Counted from the stretch's first letter, positions 17,543 to 26,520 are shown. The stretch is DNA of 64,000 nt from Candidatus Melainabacteria bacterium (GCA_017307165.1 JAFKGK010000014.1:58517-122516), one strand, 5' to 3'. Translations and numbers: made by a program. Notes: generated by a model from the letters alone, not told the origin.

Positions 17543-18115
17543 TCAGAGAGCGATGCCCTCAGGATGCTCGACAGCGCACGTAGACTGCGCCTGCACCGGA
17601 AACGCTATGGGAAATAAAACAGGCGTAATAGAATAACGCGAATCGATCACGTACGTGTACGAATAACGCGTCTGGTCGACGACGACATTGCCCCCCGCCG
17701 AGATCGCTATGGGCTCTGGATTGCCGCCATCGATCACTCTAAATGCCCGGATCGTCATACCCGCCGATGTCTTGGGTGAAATGCCACCAAACTGCCCCAG
17801 CGGCCCCGCGATGATCGCCTCGCACGTCCTCTGCACCGCAGCTCTAGCAGCCGTGCTCGTCTGTGACGCCCCTGCCTCCCGCGCCGCCGACTGTGTCGCA
17901 AAATACAATGTGGCGTACCCCGTAAGCAACGAAAACATGGAGATCATAAAAAACAAAAAAATCGTCATGACAAAGAGAGCGAGCGGGCTTTCGGCCAGGG
18001 CACTACCTTTGGTCGCACGAGCGTTATTGCGAGATATGCTAAAAATCGATATGGACAAGCGGAACCTTTGCTGATTTACTAAAAAACTGTAGTGCTGATT
18101 TTTATTTACCATCAT
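17543..18115 (-). CDS. TadE-like pseudopilin
   Basis: This 190-residue protein has an N-terminal region with GSALAESPLALFVMTIFLFF (about 37-56) continuing as a membrane helix to about 68, followed by FATQSAAREAGASQTSTAAR. This is the TadE-type anchor, conserved Glu and alanine-rich helix. Several Met codons near the start leave the exact N-terminus open. It is the first gene of the leftward pseudopilin set and starts 33 bp from the divergent di-heme cytochrome gene, so the two share a very short promoter region. Confidence 0.72.
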   Translation of the reverse strand: MMVNKNQHYSFLVNQQRFRLSISIFSISRNNARATKGSALAESPLALFVMTIFLFFMISMFSLLTGYATLYFATQSAAREAGASQTSTAARAAVQRTCEAIIAGPLGQFGGISPKTSAGMTIRAFRVIDGGNPEPIAISAGGNVVVDQTRYSYTYVIDSRYSITPVLFPIAFPVQAQSTCAVEHPEGIAL

Positions 18116-18148
18116 ACTTTCATTCGCTAACCGAGAGGCGGCTTAATC

Positions 18149-19573
18149 ATGGGTTTTCTCAAGAGAAAAGCAGTGCAGCTTTGCGCGCTGATTGCCGTCA
18201 TTGTCGTCGCCCAGGTGATCTGGTCGACTTATCGCGAGGCGCCGGTGCCGACTTTTATGGCCGGCTCGGGTGGCGGTGGCTCCGGTAGCTCCAGCATCCT
18301 CGGCAGCAAAAAGCCAGTCGACCCCACCGACAATCGCGGCCAACCCATCGATGGGCTCAGCGCGCGGCAGTTGGCGGCTTTTAATGAAGGCAAGGAGCTC
18401 TTCAAGAAAAAATTTACCGTAAAAGAAGGGCTCGGCCCGCTCTTTAACGGCCAGAGCTGCTTTGAGTGCCACGGCCAACCTTCCGACGCCGTCGGCGGCG
18501 AAGGGCGCGACAACTCGAGCACCAGCATCGTCAATTTTGCGCGACGCCTCCCGACCTCGCCCAAGTCCAAGCAACCGATGTGCGACGTGATCGAGATGCT
18601 GGGCAAGAGAGATGTTGATTTCTTTTTGGAGCGCGGCGGACCCAGTCTGCAGCGCCGCTCCATCACTACCGAAAACCCCGACCTGCTCCCCTTTGACGTC
18701 CAGGTCGAAGCCGACATGATACCACCGGAGGCGGACATCATTTCGCCGCGGCATTCGCCACCACTATTTGGCGACGGGCTCATCGACAACATCGCCGATA
18801 CCGATATCATCGCTAACGCGCTACGCCAAAACATCGAAAACCCGGCCATGGCCGGCCGCCCCATCTCTGCAGTCGATCGCTACACCGAGGCACCGCGGGT
18901 GGGACGCTTTGGCTGGAAAAATCAAAACGTCAACCTCTTCAATTTTACAACCGGCGCGATGAATATCGAGCTGGGGCTGACGACCTATCTCAATGCGACT
19001 GAAAATTCGTCGCAGTCGTTTGGGATTTTTCCTAAGGAGGTCTATCAGATCATCCCGCCCGGGCCCAACGACAAGGGAGAGATATTGGTCAAACTCAATT
19101 ATTTTCAGGCGCTTTTGGCGCCGCCCAAGCGCGGGCCGATCAACGATCAGGTGCGGCGCGGCGAAAAACAATTTGAAAAGCTCAATTGCGCGTTTTGTCA
19201 CCAACCTTCGATGGTAACAGCGCCCAATGGTTACGTCATCGATCCGGAGAGCCCTTTGCCGACGCTAAAATACTTGAAGCTGACTGGGCTTTCTAATCAA
19301 AAGATCTACCCTTACTCGGATTTTTTGGTGCATCAGATGGGGAAAAAATTGGCGGATGGGATCCCGCAGGAGGGTGCCAAGGGTGGGGAGTGGCGGACGA
19401 CTCCTCTGTGGGGTTTGAGGTTTAAAAAGTTTTTGATGCATGATGGGCGGACGCGTGTAGTGCATGATGCGATCATGCTGCATGGTGGGCAGTCGGAACC
19501 GTCAAAAGAGGCGTATGCCAAATTGCCAAAGCAGGAGCAAGAAGATTTGGTGGCGTTTTTAAATTCGTTGTAG
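18149..19573 (+). CDS. Di-heme oxidoreductase family (DHOR/DUF1111) c-type cytochrome
   Basis: DHOR proteins are relatives of MauG and bacterial cytochrome c peroxidases that bind two c hemes. The two CxxCH sites are visible: CFECH at residues 104-108 and CAFCH at 347-351. The N-terminus has a hydrophobic anchor or signal (about 8-26), then a Gly/Ser-rich linker (35-50). Family blocks include ELFKKKFTVKEGLGPLFNGQ just before the first heme, and near the end TTPLWGLRFKKFLMHDGRTR and AFLNSL. The length of 474 residues is normal. It acts outside the cytoplasm and needs the cytochrome c maturation system. It is divergent from the pseudopilin set. The substrate is unknown. Confidence 0.87.
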   Translation: MGFLKRKAVQLCALIAVIVVAQVIWSTYREAPVPTFMAGSGGGGSGSSSILGSKKPVDPTDNRGQPIDGLSARQLAAFNEGKELFKKKFTVKEGLGPLFNGQSCFECHGQPSDAVGGEGRDNSSTSIVNFARRLPTSPKSKQPMCDVIEMLGKRDVDFFLERGGPSLQRRSITTENPDLLPFDVQVEADMIPPEADIISPRHSPPLFGDGLIDNIADTDIIANALRQNIENPAMAGRPISAVDRYTEAPRVGRFGWKNQNVNLFNFTTGAMNIELGLTTYLNATENSSQSFGIFPKEVYQIIPPGPNDKGEILVKLNYFQALLAPPKRGPINDQVRRGEKQFEKLNCAFCHQPSMVTAPNGYVIDPESPLPTLKYLKLTGLSNQKIYPYSDFLVHQMGKKLADGIPQEGAKGGEWRTTPLWGLRFKKFLMHDGRTRVVHDAIMLHGGQSEPSKEAYAKLPKQEQEDLVAFLNSL

Positions 19574-19689
19574 CAGGGGCGCGGTTGTTGAGCAGGAGTG
19601 CGGCAGCTCGGCTTGTCCGGCTGTTTTTTCGGCAAAATTTAACAGGGTGTTAGATTTTTGGGGAAATCTTGGGGATTTTCGTGAGTTTT

Positions 19690-20400
19690 AGGGGCATCCA
19701 CCGGCGTATAAGTACTCAAAATGCCCCGTCACAAAAAATCCGGCGAATCATGATCGATATTAAACTGAAAATCTCCATAAGTAGCACCACGGATGATCGC
19801 CTTATGCAGATCATCGATCGGTACATAAGATACAGACACATCGCGCCGCAGCACAACACGCGGCACCAGCCGCAATGTCACCGTCACTATCACACCAAAC
19901 ATACCATAGCCACCAATAGCGAGGCGAAAGAGCTCAGTATTTTGGTGGCGGTCACAGTGGCGCAGACACCCATCATGGGTGATGATAGTAAAATTTTTAA
20001 TATCATCCACAATATGCTTGAAAGCCAGTCCCCGGCCATGCACGTTGCTCGACAAAGCACCGCCAATAGTGAGAGCATCGCAACCAGTCTGCTTTTGCCG
20101 AATAGACCAGCGCTGAGTCCGCCTGAGATACGCCACCAGATCAGGCCACATCATCCCTGATTGCACCGTGATCAAACCGGCATCTTCATCAAAATGCATC
20201 ACCTGATTCATTTGCGTCATATCAACCAGCGTCGTGCCGGCACAAAACTGCTGCCCACCCATCGAATGACGTCCTCCAGCAATCGCAATGCGTTCGCTTT
20301 GAGAGACGATCTGCATCAGATCCTGCGTATTACGCGGCGCCACCACTTGCGCTACCATAGTAGAGTTGAGCCGCAAGTGCTTATCGTTGACTATGATCAT
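19690..20400 (-). pseudogene. Truncated FAD-linked oxidoreductase (FAD-binding PCMH type) with an in-frame stop
   Basis: The intact part (223 residues, ATG at 20400 overlapping the upstream TGA as ATGA) is the N-terminal FAD-binding half of an oxidase. It shows AGGRHSMGGQQFCAGTTLVD, SIRQKQTGCDALTIGGALSS, NVHGRGLAFKHIVDDIKNF and ELFRLAIGGYGMFG. It ends at SPDFL with a TGA at 19729-19731. Reading on in the same frame gives RGILSTYTPVDAP down to 19690, which continues the family pattern, and then the similarity stops. Full-length relatives are 450-500 residues, so about half the protein, including the substrate domain, is missing. I call it a decayed gene. A sequencing error could explain the TGA but not the missing 3' half. 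Confidence 0.72.
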
Positions 20401-20906
20401 TTGGCCACCAAAAGATTGCGGTGATACCGCGCAAGGGTCAACACAAAAGTCGCCAGCACCAAATGAAAAACTATCGGAATGCACCCACCAAGCCAGCGCA
20501 TTTGTGGATAAAGAGCCATGGTAATCGCATAGCGTGCGATGACCGCGACAAGATAAATGATGCCCCCGATTTTGAGGCGCTGAACAATAGCAGCGCTAGT
20601 GCGCGCAAAACGCCCGTGGCCTCGCCACGCATGCACGCAAATCGTGCCCATTAAGACCAATAGCGCTATCTGACACGGCAACAGCAACCAATACGGCATC
20701 AAACCGGACATCCAATCCTCCATCGGCGGCAAGTAAGGCACATGCCAAAATGCAACCAGGATCTGACCAAAGACCCGCAAGGCAAACAGCAAGGTCAGCG
20801 TCGTCAACGCCAAAGCATGCGGTCCTGCAAAGACACGGCGGCTCTTGCCTGTAGACGGCATTGGCTGGGGCGCGGAATGCGGAATGGGCGTGATAAATTT
20901 GGTCAT
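20397..20906 (-). CDS. Four-helix membrane protein upstream of the FAD oxidase remnant
   Basis: This protein of about 170 residues has hydrophobic segments near 30-52, 70-92, 112-132 and 140-160. Its most distinctive block is MEDWMSGLMPYWLLLPCQIA, which I have a general memory of seeing in unnamed membrane proteins. The ATG at 20906 is preferred to a TTG two codons earlier. Its stop overlaps the oxidase ATG (ATGA), so the two formed a coupled pair, and it may have been the membrane partner of that oxidase. It looks intact while its partner is broken. Function unknown. Confidence 0.65.
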   Translation of the reverse strand: MTKFITPIPHSAPQPMPSTGKSRRVFAGPHALALTTLTLLFALRVFGQILVAFWHVPYLPPMEDWMSGLMPYWLLLPCQIALLVLMGTICVHAWRGHGRFARTSAAIVQRLKIGGIIYLVAVIARYAITMALYPQMRWLGGCIPIVFHLVLATFVLTLARYHRNLLVAK

Positions 20907-21004
20907 CGTCAATGCTCAAGCCGGTTGTAGGACTTTTGCATTATGCGCGAGGGGAAAGGCCGCGGAATGGGTTGGCAGTCACTTTGAAAATTGATCGGGC
21001 ACGG

Positions 21005-21049
21005 TTGACAAGCGCTTTGCTGACGTTGTATAAAGGATAAAATACAACG
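21005..21049 (+). promoter_or_regulatory. Promoter with overlapping operator of the toxin-antitoxin operon
   Basis: TTGACA at 21005-21010 and TATAAA at 21029-21034 are 18 bp apart. A perfect inverted repeat CGTTGTAT-N10-ATACAACG (21024-21031 and 21042-21049) covers the -10 box, the usual position for autorepression by an HTH antitoxin. Confidence 0.65.
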
Positions 21050-21090
21050 CTTTCTACTTATAATTACACTCATACGACGTCAAAAGCTCT

Positions 21091-21459
21091 ATGAAACAAA
21101 TTCGCTTTAATCTGGCAATCATCCGAGCATTGCGCGGCAAACTCACTCAGCGTGAGGTCGCCCTAGCCACAGGGCTCAGCCAAAAGACCATTAGCGCGCT
21201 CGAAACAGGCGCCAGCAAAGGCGTAGACTTTCTGACGCTGGCAAAGCTCTGCGATTATTTGCAATGCAAAATCGACGATCTACTTTTGTTAGAAGACGAG
21301 ATCGAAGATATAGCGCCTTCGAATCAATCGCTAGAACAGGCCAAAAAGATCATCGATAAGGGACTTAAGCGCGCCATGGCTAGACCGCCATTACAAGAGC
21401 GCGAGATTTGGGCAGAGTTTGACTCGTTAAGGGCCAAGATTAACTCTGCAAATAAATAA
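21091..21459 (+). CDS. XRE-family HTH antitoxin/regulator
   Basis: This 122-residue protein has a classical Cro/C1 helix-turn-helix at about residues 17-60: KLTQREVALATGLSQKTISA, then LETGASKGVDFLTLAKLCDY, then a C-terminal helical extension that probably neutralises the partner. It lies 9 bp before a PIN-domain gene in the same direction, the standard type II antitoxin-toxin order. A palindrome overlaps its -10 box, which fits autoregulation. Conserved Q (LSQKTIS) and E (ALETG) of the HTH are present. Confidence 0.85.
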   Translation: MKQIRFNLAIIRALRGKLTQREVALATGLSQKTISALETGASKGVDFLTLAKLCDYLQCKIDDLLLLEDEIEDIAPSNQSLEQAKKIIDKGLKRAMARPPLQEREIWAEFDSLRAKINSANK

Positions 21460-21468
21460 ATCGAGACA

Positions 21469-21897
21469 ATGCTGAAGGTCATTGTCGATACCAATATATT
21501 TGTGGCTGGCTACCTCAGTAAAACCAAAGACGGCTATCCAGCAATGATCCTGGAGCTCTGGAGAACAGGCTGCTTTACTCTAGTGATGTCACCGCAAATG
21601 CTAGAGGAACTCATCGCAAAATTGATCGAGAAAAAGATTCCTACATCCCATCTCGAAGACCTTGTCACCACATTAGCCACCATCGCGCTCTACATCCCCG
21701 GAGCATATCAAACCTGTAGACTCGACGATATAAATGTTTCTGACAACAAATTTTTGGCAGCAGCTTATGAAAGCAGCGCAGATTACATAGTCTCCTATGA
21801 TACAAAAAGTCTACTGCCACTCAAACATTTTTACGGAACTCAAATACTGCGACCGGAACTCTTTGTCAGACAATTTATAAACCGCGCAAAGCAATAG
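21469..21897 (+). CDS. PIN-domain ribonuclease toxin
   Basis: PIN toxins cleave RNA using a cluster of acidic residues that bind Mg2+ or Mn2+. Here these are D7 (VIVDTNIFVAG), E46 (SPQMLEELI), D92 (VSDNKFLAAA) and D111 (SYDTKSLL), all at canonical spacing. The length of 142 residues is typical of the COG1569-like group. It lies 9 bp after the HTH antitoxin gene and ends 3 bp before the convergent methyltransferase gene. The ribosome binding site is weak, so translational coupling to the antitoxin is likely. The RNA target is unknown. Confidence 0.85.
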   Translation: MLKVIVDTNIFVAGYLSKTKDGYPAMILELWRTGCFTLVMSPQMLEELIAKLIEKKIPTSHLEDLVTTLATIALYIPGAYQTCRLDDINVSDNKFLAAAYESSADYIVSYDTKSLLPLKHFYGTQILRPELFVRQFINRAKQ

Positions 21898-21900
21898 ACT

Positions 21901-22566
21901 CTACCACACGCCCGGCAACCACCGCCATTTTACCCTGGCCGCATATTCAGCATAACCCGGCAAGCCTTCGCGCAGCATATGCTCCTCCAGGCATGTCCGA
22001 TACAACAGATCCGCCACCACCAACACCGCAGGCAACACCGCAAGCCACGAGCCCATCGCCGGCCCCATCGCCAAAAATCCCAACGAAGTCAATGCATACC
22101 CCGGATGCCTGATACGAGCATACGGCCCCGCATCGATCACCACCTGTCCCCGATCGGGCTGCAACCTGATCGCCGACGAAAAGAAATAATTGGTATGCAT
22201 AGTCCACACCAACCCCAACCAACCACAAAGCTGCACCACAACCGCCATCAGACACACCACCGGCGACGGTGCCAGCCAATGCCATCGCGCGACATCCAAG
22301 ACTGCCACCACAAAAATCACCACGCACAACACACTCAGGATCGCCGTCGCCCACGGATCTTTGTCCTTGCCGCGGGGGCGGGCGCGCTCGCGAAGGAGGT
22401 TTTCGTCAAGGGTGAGCACGCCGACCAGCCACACCACGCCCTGTGCCGCAAGCGACACCCACACCGTCGGCAGCTCCCAAGTCCCCGCGATCCATCCAGC
22501 CGCAACCACTTGGATCGCCAATAGAGCGACCGTCACGGCAAGTGTAGCTAATCTGTACGGAGTCAT
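21901..22566 (-). CDS. Isoprenylcysteine carboxyl methyltransferase (ICMT)-like membrane protein
   Basis: This 221-residue protein has about five hydrophobic segments and the C-terminal ICMT/PEMT-type motifs: GPYARIRHPGYALTSLGFLA (about 145-164), then EEHMLREGLPGYAEYAARVK and RWLPGVW at the end. Bacterial ICMT-like proteins use S-adenosylmethionine bound through the RHPxY and EE regions, and their physiological substrates are mostly unknown. The methyltransferase family is clear; the substrate is not. It is convergent with the PIN toxin, with only 3 bp between the stops. Confidence 0.8.
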   Translation of the reverse strand: MTPYRLATLAVTVALLAIQVVAAGWIAGTWELPTVWVSLAAQGVVWLVGVLTLDENLLRERARPRGKDKDPWATAILSVLCVVIFVVAVLDVARWHWLAPSPVVCLMAVVVQLCGWLGLVWTMHTNYFFSSAIRLQPDRGQVVIDAGPYARIRHPGYALTSLGFLAMGPAMGSWLAVLPAVLVVADLLYRTCLEEHMLREGLPGYAEYAARVKWRWLPGVW

Positions 22567-22653
22567 GAAACTATCATGACATAACTGGGCAAAGACATTA
22601 AAATGACGGTCTATTTATTGGATGAGAAAATGCCGATTGCTATCAGAGAAGTC

Positions 22654-23520
22654 ATGAAATGGCGTCGCTGCCTGTACGCATCGATCACTTTGTTTATAGC
22701 ACTTGCCTGCATAGACATGGCGTGCGCACAAGGAGGGCCATATGAAAACGATGAAAATGGGATGCCTTTTATCCCAAAGAAGGTTGGGCCTTTTACATTC
22801 AAAAATCCCGTCAAAATAGATCCTTTCTGGCAAAGCCAGACCAATGGCAGCCTACAAATCAAAAATCTAAAAATTGCGATATTGGACGAAAGCTACAGCA
22901 CCGATACCATAAAAAGCTTTAACTGGCTTTTTAAACTCTTTCCTGGTGATGCCGAGTTTTTGGCATTGAGGGGCGCGATGCAGCTTGATGCGGGCAATCT
23001 CAAAAATAGCCTGGAGGATTTGGATGCGGCCATCAAACTTGAGCGGGAATGCGGCACAGCATTTTTATATAGATCGATTTACGAAAATAAACTCGGATTT
23101 AACCAATGCAGCAAAGCCGATGCACAAAAAGCACTCCCTTACTTGCCTTTTGATCCTGCAAATCCTCTCGACCTATACGATCGGGCCGTCTTACTTTCTC
23201 TCGCGGGCAAGACGAAGGATAAAAAATTGCATTTTCAGAGAGTAATAGATAATATCCCAGATACCGAGCAGGTGCATTGGATGGTCTTACGAGCAAAAGC
23301 CTGTCTCGAGATGGGAGAGTTGAGCCAGGCGCTCCGGTACATCGATAAGGCCCTAAGTATCGGCCGAGACTGTGAGCGACTGCATTACCTGCGTGCTTGC
23401 GTCAATCGAATACAAGGTAAAAATGAGGATGCACTCTCAGACCTCAATAAGCTGCTGGCTGCGCATCCGGACCACATGCTCGGCCAAAGATTAAAAGGGG
23501 AAATTTTGAATAAAAAATGA
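22654..23520 (+). CDS. Exported TPR protein
   Basis: The ATG at 22654 gives a clean signal peptide (MKWRRCLYASITLFIALACI, then DMACAQ); in-frame starts at 22603 and 22630 would place acidic residues in front of it. The mature part has TPR units such as LRGAMQLDAGNLKNSLEDLD and RAKACLEMGELSQALRYIDK, and the last is LRACVNRIQGKNEDALSDLN. It is the first of three exported TPR genes in the same direction. Its unit MQLDAGNLKNSLEDLDAAI matches MALGNLKSAIIDLNAAI in the next gene, so they are diverged paralogues. Confidence 0.78.
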   Translation: MKWRRCLYASITLFIALACIDMACAQGGPYENDENGMPFIPKKVGPFTFKNPVKIDPFWQSQTNGSLQIKNLKIAILDESYSTDTIKSFNWLFKLFPGDAEFLALRGAMQLDAGNLKNSLEDLDAAIKLERECGTAFLYRSIYENKLGFNQCSKADAQKALPYLPFDPANPLDLYDRAVLLSLAGKTKDKKLHFQRVIDNIPDTEQVHWMVLRAKACLEMGELSQALRYIDKALSIGRDCERLHYLRACVNRIQGKNEDALSDLNKLLAAHPDHMLGQRLKGEILNKK

Positions 23521-23608
23521 GACTATCACCCCACTCAAAATGGGTAGAATAGCCTTATCGGTCAAAGCGTCCAGGCATCCTACTTAGCCCCGCACGATTG
23601 GAAGACCC

Positions 23609-25075
23609 ATGCGGCTCACCTACATAATCATGGCTTGCGCCCTTGCAGCAATCACCAACTGCGCGAGCGTGCATGCGGCGCCCGCTTTGAGCCCAGCTAA
23701 CAAAACTATAGACAAGGCAACGATCAGCAAACAAGTAAAGTTTGCTTATAACCAACGCGATCTTCCCAAAGCTATCGAAAACGCTAACATTTGGGTGCAA
23801 GCCTTTCCAAATGACTATGAGGCCCTGACGATCCGAGGAGCCATTCAAATGGCCCTGGGCAACCTCAAAAGCGCCATCATCGATCTCAATGCCGCGATCA
23901 ACATCAATTCGCAATATTCACCCGCATACCAGTACAGGTCTCTGCTAGCCAAAGACCTTGGCCTCAAGACGCTCTGCGAACGCGATGCGCAAAAAGCACT
24001 ACGCTACGAAAAACTCGACGCCGACGATCCACTACAGCTGATATTGCGCGTAGTCGCATTGGACAATGCCGGACAACGCGCAGAGCAAGCGACTTTATAC
24101 AATCGCGCCCTCCAGATATGCTCTGCCAATTACACCACCAGCAATGCCATTTTAAAAACCACCATTCACAGATATCAAGGTCAAAATCAGTTGGCCCTCA
24201 CAGAAATCAACGATCTAACCGCTCAACACCCAAACCTTCCGCTATTTCACCTGACACGCGCTAAAATACTCCATGCCATCGATAAAAATACCGAGGCTCT
24301 AAGTGAAATTGATTGGTATCTCACCAGAGCACCACACGATGCCATCGCATGGGTCTGGCGTGGAGATATCGCATGGGATCTTAACAATAAAGCAGAAGCC
24401 CTCAAAAGCTACGACCGCGCCATCAAACTACAACCAAATTTTGAGACTGCCTATGTCGCCCGCGGCCTGGCACGAGAAAGACTCCACGACGACAAGGGCG
24501 CTGCCAAAGACTACACAGCAGCCATCAATCTCGAGCCTAGGAATGCATACGCCTGGCACCGCCGTGCCCACATTAGAACTAACTTGCACCAGTACGGAGC
24601 AGCGCTGGGCGACTATGATTTGGCGGTAGCCATCGCACCAAATGACGAGCACTATATATCCTGTCGAGGATTTTTTAATCGCACACAAAAAAACTACAGC
24701 AATGCCATCAGCGACTTTACCAAGGCTATAAATATCAATCCCAAAAACGCAATACTCTATTGCGCTCGAGGATCAAGCTATTTAAGTAACGACCAATACC
24801 AAAACGCGATCGCTAATTGTTCTAGATCGCTCACACTTAATCCCCGCAGGGTGCACCCGTACTTTACCCGCGGAGCAGCCTACAGCAGGCTCAAACAATA
24901 CGAAAAAGCTTTGTCAGATCTAGATGAAGCCATCAGGCTTTATCCGTATTATGGCGCCGCATTTGGTGAACGCGCCGTCGTCAATAAAGCTTTAGGCAAC
25001 TTAGAAGAAGCTGAAGAGGACGCAATTAAAGCCAAACTTGATGCAAACACAATCAAATCAGGAGATATGATGTGA
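23609..25075 (+). CDS. Exported TPR protein, first of a coupled tandem pair
   Basis: This 488-residue protein has a signal peptide (MRLTYIIMACALAAITNCAS, cleavage likely after VHA) and then at least nine consensus-like TPRs, e.g. AWVWRGDIAWDLNNKAEALK, AYVARGLARERLHDDKGAAK and AYSRLKQYEKALSDLDEAIR. GGAAG precedes the ATG. It overlaps the next gene by 4 bp (GTGA). The C-terminal repeats closely match those of the next protein (ARGSSYLSNDQYQNAIANCS against ARGNAKMRAGKYEDSIADCT), so the two arose by tandem duplication. TPR arrays mediate protein binding; the location is outside the cytoplasm. Confidence 0.82.
   Translation: MRLTYIIMACALAAITNCASVHAAPALSPANKTIDKATISKQVKFAYNQRDLPKAIENANIWVQAFPNDYEALTIRGAIQMALGNLKSAIIDLNAAININSQYSPAYQYRSLLAKDLGLKTLCERDAQKALRYEKLDADDPLQLILRVVALDNAGQRAEQATLYNRALQICSANYTTSNAILKTTIHRYQGQNQLALTEINDLTAQHPNLPLFHLTRAKILHAIDKNTEALSEIDWYLTRAPHDAIAWVWRGDIAWDLNNKAEALKSYDRAIKLQPNFETAYVARGLARERLHDDKGAAKDYTAAINLEPRNAYAWHRRAHIRTNLHQYGAALGDYDLAVAIAPNDEHYISCRGFFNRTQKNYSNAISDFTKAININPKNAILYCARGSSYLSNDQYQNAIANCSRSLTLNPRRVHPYFTRGAAYSRLKQYEKALSDLDEAIRLYPYYGAAFGERAVVNKALGNLEEAEEDAIKAKLDANTIKSGDMM
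23633..23687 (+). repeat. Signal-peptide coding segment shared with 25111-25165
   Basis: About 54 bp, starting GCTTGCGCCCTTGCAGC, match the segment at 25111-25165 with two mismatches. The flanking and mature coding sequences are far more diverged. It encodes ACALAAITNCASVHAAPA in both genes. Confidence 0.75.
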
Positions 25076-26520
25076 AGGCAATCGATGCGAAGACCTTTCG
25101 ATCATTTGCGGCTTGCGCCCTTGCAGCGATCACCAACTGCGCGAGCGTGCATGCAGCGCCCGCTAAGACTATGGGAGACGAAGGCCACGAGCTCGTAAGC
25201 AATATGCGCTACAAACAGGCCATCCCAATACTCACACAGTACTTAATGGACTGCCCTAATGATGCAAATGCTCTAGAAGACTTGGCTTGTTCTTACAGGT
25301 CCCTCGGGGATTTTGCCAAAGCCCTCACATACATTAATCTAGCAATAAATATTGCCCCTCAATCCGCATCCGCTTATGCAGAAAGGTCGGCTCTTGCAAG
25401 CATGCTTGGAGTCAACCAAGTGGCCAAGCGCGACGCGATCAAAAGCTTGGACCTAGAGAAAAATAAAGACGGTGATGTTCTGTATTGGCGAAGAAGATAC
25501 GGGTTATTACTTGTTGCAAATAAGAAATCAGAGGCAAACAAAGCTCTCAAAACAGCGCAAGGTTTGATGGTCAAAAATGATTCTGTGAGATCTATGGCCG
25601 ACCAGATATATATTTTGAGAAATCTAAAACAGAGCGAGGCAGCTCTTGCGATTGTCAATGCAGCAATCGAAAAACACCCAGATATTGCATATTTCTTGTA
25701 CCTAAAAACTGGCCTCGATTTTAATCTCTGCAACTGGAAAGAGCTGGAAAAAGATGCCGAGAATGCTCTTTCAAGGATGCCAAATCATCCCGCATTGCTT
25801 TGGGCAAGCGCTTATGCAAAAATGGCAAATAAAAAATATTACAATGCAATAGCCGATCTCGATAAGGCCATTTATTTTGCGCCTAGCATGTCTCATAGTT
25901 ACCAGATACGCGGTCAGTGTTACGAGTGTCTGAATGATTACAAACAGGCCTATCGCGACTACAGCGTCTGCTTGTCTCTGGATCCCAAAAACGATTTTGC
26001 CTATCATAGACGCGGTCACACTTTAGAATCTCTCGACAATCTACCAGCAGCTACAAAAGACTTGCAGCGCAGGGCGCTTATATACCCCAAGGATCCAGAG
26101 ATATTTTATTGCTTGGGTCACTACTATCGCAAACACAAAATGTTTGATCAGTCTATTGCCGCCTATGATCAAGCAATCAAGCTCAACCCCAAGAACGAGA
26201 TGTATTTTTGCGCACGCGGCAACGCAAAAATGCGCGCTGGCAAATATGAAGACTCAATCGCCGACTGCACCCAGTCCCTCAAACTCAATAGCGGACGCAC
26301 ACATCCCCGTTACAGCCGCGGCATTTCATATGGCAAACTCAAACAATATGATCTAGCCATCAAAGATCTTTCAGAAGCCATAGACATGTACCCCGAATAC
26401 GGTGCCGCATATTTTCAGCGCGCTCAAATTTACAAGGCCATGGGCAAGCAAGATGACGCTGACCGCGACATGCAATCGGCCATCAAATACAAGTACAAAA
26501 AGTCGGATGATATGCAATGA
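25072..26520 (+). CDS. Exported TPR protein, second of a coupled tandem pair
   Basis: The GTG start at 25072 overlaps the upstream TGA (GTGA), so translation is probably coupled. The N-terminus (MKAIDAKTFRSF) leads into the same ACALAAITNCASVHAAPA signal-peptide end as the preceding protein. At least eight TPR units follow, e.g. AYAKMANKKYYNAIADLDKA, QIRGQCYECLNDYKQAYRDY and GISYGKLKQYDLAIKDLSEA. The 482-residue length equals that of its neighbour. No catalytic motif is visible, and a protein-interaction role outside the cytoplasm is inferred. Confidence 0.82.
   Translation: MKAIDAKTFRSFAACALAAITNCASVHAAPAKTMGDEGHELVSNMRYKQAIPILTQYLMDCPNDANALEDLACSYRSLGDFAKALTYINLAINIAPQSASAYAERSALASMLGVNQVAKRDAIKSLDLEKNKDGDVLYWRRRYGLLLVANKKSEANKALKTAQGLMVKNDSVRSMADQIYILRNLKQSEAALAIVNAAIEKHPDIAYFLYLKTGLDFNLCNWKELEKDAENALSRMPNHPALLWASAYAKMANKKYYNAIADLDKAIYFAPSMSHSYQIRGQCYECLNDYKQAYRDYSVCLSLDPKNDFAYHRRGHTLESLDNLPAATKDLQRRALIYPKDPEIFYCLGHYYRKHKMFDQSIAAYDQAIKLNPKNEMYFCARGNAKMRAGKYEDSIADCTQSLKLNSGRTHPRYSRGISYGKLKQYDLAIKDLSEAIDMYPEYGAAYFQRAQIYKAMGKQDDADRDMQSAIKYKYKKSDDMQ
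25111..25165 (+). repeat. Signal-peptide coding segment shared with 23633-23687
   Basis: Second copy of the nearly identical 54-bp segment; only two substitutions before the sequences separate at the mature protein. Confidence 0.75.
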
